Shown here piece after piece: positions 17,457 through 25,146 of a stretch of 64,000 bases of DNA. The DNA is from CAMXAS01 sp964442435 (GTDB lineage: Bacteria; Bacteroidota; Bacteroidia; Bacteroidales; P3): NCBI GenBank assembly GCA_964442435.1, contig CAYTZG010000001.1, positions 170,977 to 234,976 on the forward strand, in the 5' to 3' direction. Position 1 is the stretch's first letter. Each line of letters begins with the position of its first letter. Position numbers and translations under genes: made by a program. The notes under the pieces were generated by a model. The model was not told the DNA's origin. It saw nothing but the letters and a program-made list of their open reading frames with translations, and ran no database searches.

Positions 17457-18917
17457 TTATGCCTTGTCAAATATACGGGCCGTTTGCAGATAGCGGGTCA
17501 GCCCATCGAGAAATTCCGGCGGTAGCGCGTGCGGCGCGTACAGACCGCGCCATACCGCATCCGACACCGGCCGCCGCGCCGCCTCCGACGCGAAATAAGC
17601 GTCCAGCAGCGGATAGACGCCCGGCTCGGCCTCGGCTATCGGGCGCAACTGCTGCAACGCCCAATTGACTTCCGCCACGGTGCCCACACATTCAAACGGC
17701 TTGACGGGCGTTTCGCCGTCCAATTCCTTCAACAGCGGCAGCATCGTGGCATCGGCCAACAGGTTGCGGCCGAAGATACGCGCCAAATCGGCCTGCGGCA
17801 GAAAGGGCGAAAAGATGATGTAGGCGAACAGGCATTTGGCGCAGTGTCCGCACCATATATCCTGCTTGCTGCCCACGTTGCAGCTCTTGAACACCGCATG
17901 ATAGGCCTTGCAATCGCTGAACACGCGCGCAATCGCCAGCTCGCTCAGCGGCCTCAGGAAACTGAAATAATAGAACGAGGGCGAAACGTAGTGCGCCACG
18001 TAGTTCCGAAAGTCCGACTCAAATTCAAACGATTTGGAATACTGGTGGTTGACGTTGCTGCCCGCCACCGTGCTTTCGTTCGCGCTGCTTTCGTTGGAGA
18101 GCGCGATGTAACGGCGGCCGCTCAATGCCGCCACCAACAGCGTGGAAAATGCCAGCAAGGCCGAAAACGGCGTATGGCCGTTGAGGAAGCCTTGGGCGTT
18201 GAGTTCGAGCAACAGCGGGTCGAGGCTGCGGTTCAGCACGGCGATGTCGTTTTCGGCCTTGCCGCCGGCCGCGCAGCAGGCCAGCGTGGCGCCGCGCGGG
18301 TTGAGGATGAGCGGCAAGAGGCCGTCCGCCCCTTCCGCCCGCGTATGCGACAATATCTCCCACGTTACGACCGAATCCTTGCCGCCGCCGATGGGCACCA
18401 CCACGCGCGGCGCCAATGGCATTTCCACCGCCCCGCCGTCCGTAGCCGCCGCTTCCGCGGCCGCCCTGACCTTAACCGTCATGAAATCGGCCTGCGTCAC
18501 ACCGTGCAGCCCGTTCAGATAGAAATACTCGCCCAGCCCGTTGAAATAAAGTTTGCGCCAGAAGGCCACGGCGGCTTCGTCCAAACAAACGCCCGCCGGA
18601 CAATGGATTTCCACGACGGGCGAAGCCGTGGCTTTCCAATAACTGACCAATTCGGCCAAACCGAGTTGAAACAACAGATTGCGCCACAAGGCCGGCGGCA
18701 CGTTTTCCGCCGCATAGAACGGCCGTGCCGGCACGCGCCATTCGGGCCTGAAGACAAAGGCTTCCTTGCCATCGGCATCGTAAACGACGAAGCGGTAGCG
18801 CACATGAACGCTGTAAGCGGCCTTTTCCGCCTGCAAAGGCAAGATCTCATACCCTTCGTAAACGAACAAAGGGTATTGCCGACGGAGCCGCGCGTACAAA
18901 TCCCGATTGTCTTTCAT
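17457..18917 (-). CDS. murL: MurL-like UDP-MurNAc-L-Ala-L-Glu epimerase
   Basis: 486 residues from ATG at 18917, directly after elbB. The centre carries VVVPIGGGKDSVVTWEIL, an ATP pyrophosphatase-type loop, followed by SNESSANESTVAGSNVNHQY and a cysteine cluster WCGHCAKCLFAYIIFSPF. These match the MurL family as I remember it, whose Xanthomonas member converts the terminal L-Glu of UDP-MurNAc-L-Ala-L-Glu to D-Glu with ATP. Adjacency to a MurD-type ligase strongly supports the call. The family is best known from some Proteobacteria and Actinobacteria. A search is needed to exclude a related ATPase. Confidence 0.78.
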   Translation of the reverse strand: MKDNRDLYARLRRQYPLFVYEGYEILPLQAEKAAYSVHVRYRFVVYDADGKEAFVFRPEWRVPARPFYAAENVPPALWRNLLFQLGLAELVSYWKATASPVVEIHCPAGVCLDEAAVAFWRKLYFNGLGEYFYLNGLHGVTQADFMTVKVRAAAEAAATDGGAVEMPLAPRVVVPIGGGKDSVVTWEILSHTRAEGADGLLPLILNPRGATLACCAAGGKAENDIAVLNRSLDPLLLELNAQGFLNGHTPFSALLAFSTLLVAALSGRRYIALSNESSANESTVAGSNVNHQYSKSFEFESDFRNYVAHYVSPSFYYFSFLRPLSELAIARVFSDCKAYHAVFKSCNVGSKQDIWCGHCAKCLFAYIIFSPFLPQADLARIFGRNLLADATMLPLLKELDGETPVKPFECVGTVAEVNWALQQLRPIAEAEPGVYPLLDAYFASEAARRPVSDAVWRGLYAPHALPPEFLDGLTRYLQTARIFDKA

Positions 18918-18919
18918 GG

Positions 18920-19564
18920 CTAAGCCAACATGGCCTTGACCAAAGCCTGCGCGCTTTGAAAAATATGTCCGAGCCGAACGCCGTTCAGCATATAGCACGG
19001 CGTTGTATATACCTTATTGGTCGCATCCGCGCTTACCTGCGTCTCCTCCGTGGCCTCGTGCACGCCGCCCATCGCCGTGATGTGCGCGGCCGTCCGCGGG
19101 TCTTTGCCAATCGTGAGTTTGACGCCCGGCAACAGATGCGCTAAAATGACGGGCGCGATGCACATCGCGCCGATCGGTTTGCCGGCGGCGTGCATCGCCA
19201 GCACCGCCTGCCGCACTTCTTCGTCCACCGTCATGCGCTCGCCGTCGGAAGCGTAAGTCGATAGGTTTTTGGCCGCACCGAAACCGCCCGGCAGAAGCAG
19301 GGCGTCGAAGTCGGCCGCTTGGAAAGAAGACAGCGGCGTAATCTCACCCCGGGCGATGCGCGCCGCCTCCACGAGCACGTTGCGTTCTTCGGCCATGGGT
19401 TCGCCGGTCAGATGGTTCATGACCACGGCCTGCGCCTTGTCGGGCGCGAAAATGGAATAAGAGGCGCCGTAGAGGTCTATCGCCAACAGCGCCATCATGC
19501 TCTCGCCTATCTCGCTGCCGTCAAACACGCCACAGCCCGATAGAATCACCGCTATCTTCTTCAT
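18920..19564 (-). CDS. elbB: ElbB (DJ-1/PfpI-like glyoxalase family)
   Basis: 214 residues. ILSGCGVFDGSEIGE at the N-terminus, LLPGGFGAAKNLS, and the nucleophile elbow GAMCIAPVI identify the ElbB branch of the DJ-1/PfpI superfamily. It has been linked to isoprenoid synthesis in E. coli and has glyoxalase activity there; the physiological role here is unknown. It lies 25 bp after trxB and 2 bp before murL, inside an operon-like run. Confidence 0.9.
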   Translation of the reverse strand: MKKIAVILSGCGVFDGSEIGESMMALLAIDLYGASYSIFAPDKAQAVVMNHLTGEPMAEERNVLVEAARIARGEITPLSSFQAADFDALLLPGGFGAAKNLSTYASDGERMTVDEEVRQAVLAMHAAGKPIGAMCIAPVILAHLLPGVKLTIGKDPRTAAHITAMGGVHEATEETQVSADATNKVYTTPCYMLNGVRLGHIFQSAQALVKAMLA

Positions 19565-19589
19565 ATATACAATTTTTGACAGTTACTTA

Positions 19590-20519
19590 CTATTCACTGT
19601 CCTTTAAGAAACGCTCTGCTTCCATCGCGGCCATACAGCCGGTGCCGGCCGCCACGATGCCCTGACGGAAATGCAAATCCTGAACGTCGCCGGCCGCGAA
19701 TACGCCCGGTACGGACGTGCGCGTCGAACCCGGTTCGGTCTTGATATAGCCGTTGGGGTGCAGTTCGAGCTGGCCCTTGAACAGCGCCGTATTCGGCGTA
19801 TGGCCGATGGCGACGAAGAAACCCGTGATGTCGATTTTCTTGTCTTCGCCCGTCTGTACGTTCTTCAGCAAAGCGCCGGTCACACCGCTTTCGTCGCCCA
19901 AAATCTCCTGCGTAACGTGGTGCCAAACCATTTCGATTTTCGGATTGCTCAACACACGTTCCTGCATCACCTTGGAGGCGCGCAGTTCGTCACGGCGGAC
20001 AATCATATATACTTTATTGCAGAGATTGGTCAGGTAGCTGGCTTCTTCGGCCGCCGTATCACCGCCGCCCACTACGGCCACATCCTGGTTCTTGTAGAAG
20101 AAACCGTCGCAGGTGGCGCAGGCGGAAACGCCCTGTCCGTTGAATTTCTTTTCGGATTCCAAACCGAGCCAGTTGGCGGAAGCGCCGGTGGCCACGATGA
20201 CCGTTTCGGCCAGAATCTCGGTCTTGTTCTCGGTTACGACACGGAACGGACGTTTGGAAAAGTCCACTTCCTCAATCGTGCCGGGACGGATGTCGGCGTT
20301 GAAACGCTTGGCCTGTTCGCGCAGGTCTTCCATGAGTTGGGGGCCGGAAACGCCTTTCGGGTAGCCGGGAAAGTTCTCCACTTCGGTCGTAATCGTCAAC
20401 TGACCGCCGGGCTGGTAGCCCTCGTACAAAACGGGTTTGAGGTCGGCGCGCGCCGCATAAATCGCGGCCGTGAAGCCCGCGGGGCCGGAGCCGATGATTA
20501 AGCATTTTACAGTTTCCAT
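19590..20519 (-). CDS. trxB: Thioredoxin reductase
   Basis: 309 residues. The FAD-binding GSGPAGFTAAIYAARA is at the N-terminus, the redox-active CATC pair is in GVSACATCDGFFYKNQD, and the NADPH-binding GGGDTAAEEASYL follows. The C-terminus has VPGVFAAGDVQD, the second FAD motif. It transfers electrons from NADPH to thioredoxin. It sits 25 bp after the LysE-like gene, in the same long minus-strand run. Confidence 0.96.
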   Translation of the reverse strand: METVKCLIIGSGPAGFTAAIYAARADLKPVLYEGYQPGGQLTITTEVENFPGYPKGVSGPQLMEDLREQAKRFNADIRPGTIEEVDFSKRPFRVVTENKTEILAETVIVATGASANWLGLESEKKFNGQGVSACATCDGFFYKNQDVAVVGGGDTAAEEASYLTNLCNKVYMIVRRDELRASKVMQERVLSNPKIEMVWHHVTQEILGDESGVTGALLKNVQTGEDKKIDITGFFVAIGHTPNTALFKGQLELHPNGYIKTEPGSTRTSVPGVFAAGDVQDLHFRQGIVAAGTGCMAAMEAERFLKDSE

Positions 20520-20544
20520 AGTATCTATTGGTTTTGATTTTCAA

Positions 20545-21261
20545 CTAAATCTTGACGGGGAACGTGCCGGGCGACGCCTGAAATCCCGTCATCGGAATCC
20601 CCGCGAGTTCCAGCACGACATACAGCATCAGGTACAGGCCGAACAGGAACAGCAACACGCCCACGATGCGGTTCACGATACGCATGGTCCGCGCCGTCAT
20701 ATAAGGTTTGAGCCGATAGGCTATCAGGCTCTTTATCAAATCCGTCGTCAGCACGGTCAACAGGGCGCAACCGAAAAACAGCACGACGTTCAGTTTGTTG
20801 ATTTCGCCATGCTCCGTATTCTGCCCCATGATGATGCCCACCCAAAAGAACCAGAACAGCCACGTGGCCGGATTGGCCATATTGGTCAGGAAGCCGCGCA
20901 GAAAATCGACCCACCACGACGGGCCCTTGTATTCCTTCTTCAACTGGATTTCCCGCGACTTCTTCATAAAGGTTTCCTCGTTGACCCGCATACGGTAGGT
21001 GTAGATGCCGTAACCGACGAGAATCGCGCCACCCACCAGACCGATGATGTGCTTGGCCGTGGGCAGTTCGAACAGTTTGGCCGCCCCGTAGAACGAGATG
21101 CATACGAGCGCGGAATCACTCAGGAAGATGCCGAACGCCAAACGCATGGCGGCCTTGAAACCGTTGCGCAGGCTGGTCTGCACGAGCGAGAAGAAGGCCG
21201 GCCCCAGCATGACCGCCAGGCCCAACCCCAACAAAATCCCTTCCACGCACGTATGCCACAT
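20545..21261 (-). CDS. LysE/RhtB-family amino-acid exporter
   Basis: 238 residues with about six hydrophobic helices. The N-terminus GILLGLGLAVMLGPAFFSLV is the family signature, followed by GIFLSDSALVCI and FLTNMANPATWLFWFFW. LysE-type proteins export amino acids or similar small metabolites across the inner membrane; the substrate is not predictable. It is 4 bp from the cytidine deaminase stop. Confidence 0.85.
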   Translation of the reverse strand: MWHTCVEGILLGLGLAVMLGPAFFSLVQTSLRNGFKAAMRLAFGIFLSDSALVCISFYGAAKLFELPTAKHIIGLVGGAILVGYGIYTYRMRVNEETFMKKSREIQLKKEYKGPSWWVDFLRGFLTNMANPATWLFWFFWVGIIMGQNTEHGEINKLNVVLFFGCALLTVLTTDLIKSLIAYRLKPYMTARTMRIVNRIVGVLLFLFGLYLMLYVVLELAGIPMTGFQASPGTFPVKI

Positions 21262-21265
21262 AATC

Positions 21266-21784
21266 CTAATTTCCGTTTTTCGTTTGACCCGACGCGCCCG
21301 CGCCTATGCCTTCGGCCTCGAACCGACACGGCAACAGGCGTCCGATACTTTCAAAAACCACTATCTTATGCCGGGACCCCTGCAATATCACGCGGATGGG
21401 CTGTCCGTAACGGCGTTCGTATTCCATCAGCGACTCCCGACAGGCGCCGCACGGGCTGATCGGATAGTCGGCCGCCTGTCCGTCGGCGGCCTGCGCCGCC
21501 ACGGCCAAAGCCGCAATCGGCACCCCGGGATGGTTGGCGCCGGCCGCGAACACGGCCACCCGTTCGGCACAAAGCCCGGACGGGAACGCGGCGTTTTCCT
21601 GATTGCTGCCGCAAACGGTAAGCCCGTTCGCCAACCGCACGGCCGCGCCCACCCTGAAACCCGAATAAGGCGCATAGGCGTTCTCCACACAGCGGCGCGC
21701 CTGCTGCAACAAGGCCGCGTCAGCCGCCGGCAACGCCCGTTCGTCGTCGTATTCCTCGTAGTCTATCGTGATGGCTTTGCGCAT
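21266..21784 (-). CDS. cdd: Cytidine deaminase
   Basis: 172 residues from ATG at 21784; the longer frame to 21922 overlaps tadA and is not used. NAYAPYSGFRVGAAV, the catalytic CAERVAVFAA with zinc-binding Cys and proton-shuttle Glu, and SPCGACRESLMEY are complete. It deaminates cytidine and deoxycytidine for salvage. Its start is 1 bp from the tadA stop. Confidence 0.93.
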   Translation of the reverse strand: MRKAITIDYEEYDDERALPAADAALLQQARRCVENAYAPYSGFRVGAAVRLANGLTVCGSNQENAAFPSGLCAERVAVFAAGANHPGVPIAALAVAAQAADGQAADYPISPCGACRESLMEYERRYGQPIRVILQGSRHKIVVFESIGRLLPCRFEAEGIGAGASGQTKNGN

Positions 21785-21785
21785 C

Positions 21786-22235
21786 TTATCTTCTTTCCTT
21801 AAAAAACGCCTGCAACAGCGCACTGCTCTCCTCGGCCATAAGCCCGCCCTCGCAGCGGGTTTTGGGATGCAGCAGCGACGGCTGTACGCGCGTAAAACCG
21901 CGCTTGGGGTCGGCCGCGCCATAGACGATGCGGCTGACCTGCGTCCAATAGGCGGCGCCGGCGCACATACAACAGGGTTCGAGCGTTACATACAGCGTGC
22001 AGTCGGTCAGGTACTTGCCGCCCATGTATTCGGCGGCGGCCGTAAACGCCTGCATCTCGGCGTGCGCCGTGGCGTCGTGCAGCGTCTCGGTCAGGTTGTA
22101 GCCCTTGCCGATAATTTGACCTTCGGCCACGACCACGGCACCCACCGGCACCTCGCCGGCTTCCAAGGCCCGCTGCGCCAATTTGAACGCCTCCCGCATA
22201 AAATAGCGGTCTTCCTGCTCCGTTGTCTCTTGCAC
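21786..22235 (-). CDS. tadA: tRNA-specific adenosine deaminase
   Basis: 149 residues with GEVPVGAVVV, the catalytic HAEMQAF and the second zinc motif EPCCMCAGA. TadA converts the wobble adenosine of tRNA-Arg(ACG) to inosine and is normally essential. First gene of the run down to ftcD, with a strong promoter just upstream. Confidence 0.93.
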   Translation of the reverse strand: MQETTEQEDRYFMREAFKLAQRALEAGEVPVGAVVVAEGQIIGKGYNLTETLHDATAHAEMQAFTAAAEYMGGKYLTDCTLYVTLEPCCMCAGAAYWTQVSRIVYGAADPKRGFTRVQPSLLHPKTRCEGGLMAEESSALLQAFFKERR

Positions 22236-22259
22236 GGTTTTGTCGTTTTACCCAACCTC

Positions 22260-22291
22260 CAAAGTTAAGCCAAAACCCCGATATAAACAAA
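22260..22291 (-). promoter_or_regulatory. Consensus promoter for the tadA-to-ftcD run
   Basis: On the minus strand TTTG (complement 22288-22291), a 20-bp spacer and TAACTTTG (complement 22260-22267) match the Bacteroidetes sigma consensus exactly. Confidence 0.75.
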
Positions 22292-22292
22292 T

Positions 22293-22324
22293 TTTGAAAT
22301 TATGGCGGACTTTTGCTAATTTTG
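22293..22324 (+). promoter_or_regulatory. Consensus promoter for the histidine kinase gene
   Basis: TTTG at 22293-22296, a 20-bp spacer and TAATTTTG at 22317-22324 form a perfect promoter. Its -33 box lies 1 bp from that of the tadA promoter, so the two face outward from one compact block. Confidence 0.75.
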
Positions 22325-22348
22325 TCGGTATCCCGATTTTCATCGCCC

Positions 22349-23917
22349 ATGAAGAAAAAACACATCGCCTTTTCGCGGGTGGCCAACCGGCTCAACCTCG
22401 TATTCGTCTTCATTACGGCGATTCTGCTGGCCATTACGTATTGGTACACGCAGGTCATGATTTCCAGGATACAGTCGGAGGAACAGCTCAAAATCCGCAA
22501 CTGGGCGGCTTCGTTGCAACAACAGACCGAGCTGATGGAATACACGCGCACGCTGTTCGCCAATTTGGAGTTGGAGGAGCGCAAATACGCCATGATATGG
22601 TCGTATGCCTACGAACGTCTGCTTTCCACCAACACCTCGCCTCAGGAATTCGATTTCTTCATCCGCATCATCTCCGACAACCACTCCATTCCGTTCATGG
22701 TCGTGGACGGAAAAGGCCATATCATAGAGGCGCACGGCGAAACGTTCGAAGTAACCGACAGCCTGGCGGTGGAAACGCCGCGCTACAACGAATACACGCA
22801 TTACGACCCCATTTCCGTGACGGCGGAAACCGAACGCTATCTGTTCTACTATAAACCCTCGGCCACGTTCATCCGGCTACACAACCTGCTGGAAGAACTG
22901 TCCCGCTCGTTCAGCATTACGGCGGCCGCGGAATTCATCTCGGCCCCCATCGTCATCACCGACGAATCCCGCACGCGCATCATCCAGTACGCCAACATCG
23001 ACCCCAACCGGTTTTACAGCCGAAAGAGCATAGAGCGGTTGCTTGACCGCATGAGCGAGGACAACCCGCCGATTGTCATCGACGGTTTGGAGGACACGCG
23101 CGGGAAAATGTATGTCTTCTACAACGCCTCGCCGCTGTTGAGGGGCTTGCGCTATCTGCCGGTCGTGCTGTCGTTCGCGCTGTTCGCGCTGCTTATCGGC
23201 ATCGCGTTCCTGTTCAACCTTTCGCGCCGCAACGAGCAGAATCAGGTTTGGTGGGGCATTTCGAAAGAGACGGCGCACCAGTTGGGCACGCCGCTGTCCT
23301 CGCTGTTGGCTTGGATTGAATACTGCAAGCTACAGCCCGACGAGCCGCTCGCGCCCGATACACTGGCCGAAATGGAAAAAGACGTATTGCGTCTGCAAAT
23401 GATCGCGCAACGGTTTTCCCAAATCGGCTCCATTCCGGAACTGAAGGCCGAGAACATCATGCCGGTCATCTACCGCGCCATTACTTACCTTAAGGTGCGG
23501 ACTTCCAAGCACATCCATTATCACATCTCCCCGGCCGAAAACGAGACGGTTTACGCCTACCTCAACGCCGACCTGTTTGAATGGGTTATCGAGAACCTTT
23601 GCAAGAACGCCGTGAACGCCATCGGCGGCGGCGAGGGCGACATTTTTGTGGAGATTCAGACCGACCAGCAACAGGTGTACATCGACATACGCGATACGGG
23701 CAAGGGGATGCCGCACAATATGTTCTCCTCCATTTTCGACGCCGGCTTCACGACCAAGACGCGCGGCTGGGGGTTGGGCCTGACGCTGAGCAAACGCATC
23801 GTCAAATCGTATCACAAAGGCCGCATTTACGTCAAATCATCGGTGGTGAACGAGGGTACGACGTTCCGCATCGTGCTGAACGCGGCCCCGCCGCCCGAAA
23901 CCGAAACGCAGGCATGA
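22349..23917 (+). CDS. Membrane sensor histidine kinase
   Basis: 522 residues from ATG at 22349. Two membrane helices (about 14-34 and 266-290) enclose a periplasmic sensing region of about 230 residues with no recognised domain. The kinase core shows KETAHQLGTPLSSLLAWIEY (phosphorylated His), ENLCKNAVNAIGGG (N box), DIRDTGKGMP and GWGLGLTLSKRIV (ATP-binding G boxes). No response regulator is adjacent, so it is an orphan kinase here. hemW overlaps its stop by 4 bp. Confidence 0.9.
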   Translation: MKKKHIAFSRVANRLNLVFVFITAILLAITYWYTQVMISRIQSEEQLKIRNWAASLQQQTELMEYTRTLFANLELEERKYAMIWSYAYERLLSTNTSPQEFDFFIRIISDNHSIPFMVVDGKGHIIEAHGETFEVTDSLAVETPRYNEYTHYDPISVTAETERYLFYYKPSATFIRLHNLLEELSRSFSITAAAEFISAPIVITDESRTRIIQYANIDPNRFYSRKSIERLLDRMSEDNPPIVIDGLEDTRGKMYVFYNASPLLRGLRYLPVVLSFALFALLIGIAFLFNLSRRNEQNQVWWGISKETAHQLGTPLSSLLAWIEYCKLQPDEPLAPDTLAEMEKDVLRLQMIAQRFSQIGSIPELKAENIMPVIYRAITYLKVRTSKHIHYHISPAENETVYAYLNADLFEWVIENLCKNAVNAIGGGEGDIFVEIQTDQQQVYIDIRDTGKGMPHNMFSSIFDAGFTTKTRGWGLGLTLSKRIVKSYHKGRIYVKSSVVNEGTTFRIVLNAAPPPETETQA

Positions 23918-25089
23918 GCGCGGCCGGGCTTTACATCCATGTGCCTTTCTGTGAAGCGAAGTGTATCTACTGCGCTTTTTACTCGGTGGCCGACCCGACC
24001 TATCGGCACGCCTATGTCGAAGCGGTGCTGCGCGAAGCGGCCCAGCGGCTTTCGGAGCCGGACACGCCTTGGCGCGAACGCGTTTTCGACAGCCTCTATC
24101 TTGGCGGCGGCACGCCCTCGGTGCTGTCCATCGCCGACTGCGTGCGGCTTTTCGAAGGGCTGAACCGGCTGTTCCGTTGGAGCGCATCGCCCGAAATCAC
24201 GTTTGAACTCAATCCGGAGCACCGCGGCCTGATGGCCGACCTCAAACGGCATACGCCCGTAAACCGGCTCAGCATGGGCATTCAGTCGTTCCGCGACGAA
24301 CGCCTGCGCTTCATGCGCCGCCGACACAACGGCAGCGAGGCGCGGGCCGCCATCGAAACGGCGGCCGCCGCGGGCTTCGACAACCTCTCCATCGACTTGA
24401 TCTACGGACTACCCGATATGACGGCCGACGAATGGACGGAACAACTGGACACGGCGGCCGCCTACCGCCCGCCCCACCTCTCGGCCTACGCGCTGACCGT
24501 GGAACCGGGCAGCCTGTTGGCCCGTCAGGTGGAACGGGGCCTCTGCCGCGTGCCTGACCAAGACGTGCTGGCCGCGCAATACGGGCAGCTGACCGCCTGG
24601 GCGGAACGGCAGGGCTACACGGCCTACGAAGTGTCGAACTTGGCGTTGCCCGGCCATGAAGCCCGTCACAACAGCCGCTATTGGGATGTGCGCACGCCCT
24701 ATCTGGGGCTGGGCCCCGGCGCGCATTCGTTTTGCCGTCTGCCGTCGGCGGCCGCCCGCCACGACGCGACTTCGGCCGTCGCCGTGCGCCGCGCCAACCG
24801 CCCCGATGTCCGCGCCTATGTCTCAACGCCCTACGGCCCCACCCATTTTGAGCAGGAACGGCTGAGCAAAACCGACCTCTACCACGAATACGTCATGACG
24901 GCGCTGCGCACGGCGGCCGGGCTCGACAAGGGCCGTCTCGCCGCCCTGCCCGCCCCGCTGCGGCAAGCCTGTCTGAAAAACCTGCAGCCGTTATTGTCCG
25001 AAGGCCTGCTCACGGAGACCGAGACGGCCTACCGCCCCACCCCGGCCGCGCGCTATCGCGCCGACGGCCTCGCGCTTTCCTTTTTCTGA
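23914..25089 (+). CDS. hemW: HemW-like radical SAM haem chaperone
   Basis: 391 residues from ATG at 23914, overlapping the kinase stop. GLYIHVPFCEAKCIYCAFYS holds the CxxxCxxC motif for the 4Fe-4S cluster, followed by LGGGTPSVLS, FELNPEH, LSMGIQSFRDERLRFMRR, IDLIYGLPDM and YEVSNLA. Long annotated as an oxygen-independent coproporphyrinogen III oxidase, this shorter HemW branch is now viewed as a haem chaperone. The HemN-specific N-terminal extension is absent. Confidence 0.9.
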   Translation: MSAAGLYIHVPFCEAKCIYCAFYSVADPTYRHAYVEAVLREAAQRLSEPDTPWRERVFDSLYLGGGTPSVLSIADCVRLFEGLNRLFRWSASPEITFELNPEHRGLMADLKRHTPVNRLSMGIQSFRDERLRFMRRRHNGSEARAAIETAAAAGFDNLSIDLIYGLPDMTADEWTEQLDTAAAYRPPHLSAYALTVEPGSLLARQVERGLCRVPDQDVLAAQYGQLTAWAERQGYTAYEVSNLALPGHEARHNSRYWDVRTPYLGLGPGAHSFCRLPSAAARHDATSAVAVRRANRPDVRAYVSTPYGPTHFEQERLSKTDLYHEYVMTALRTAAGLDKGRLAALPAPLRQACLKNLQPLLSEGLLTETETAYRPTPAARYRADGLALSFF

Positions 25090-25146
25090 CAAAATGCGTA
25101 TCTTCGCAAGCCCCGCGCCGAAACCGCGGTAGGTTCACACGGAATC

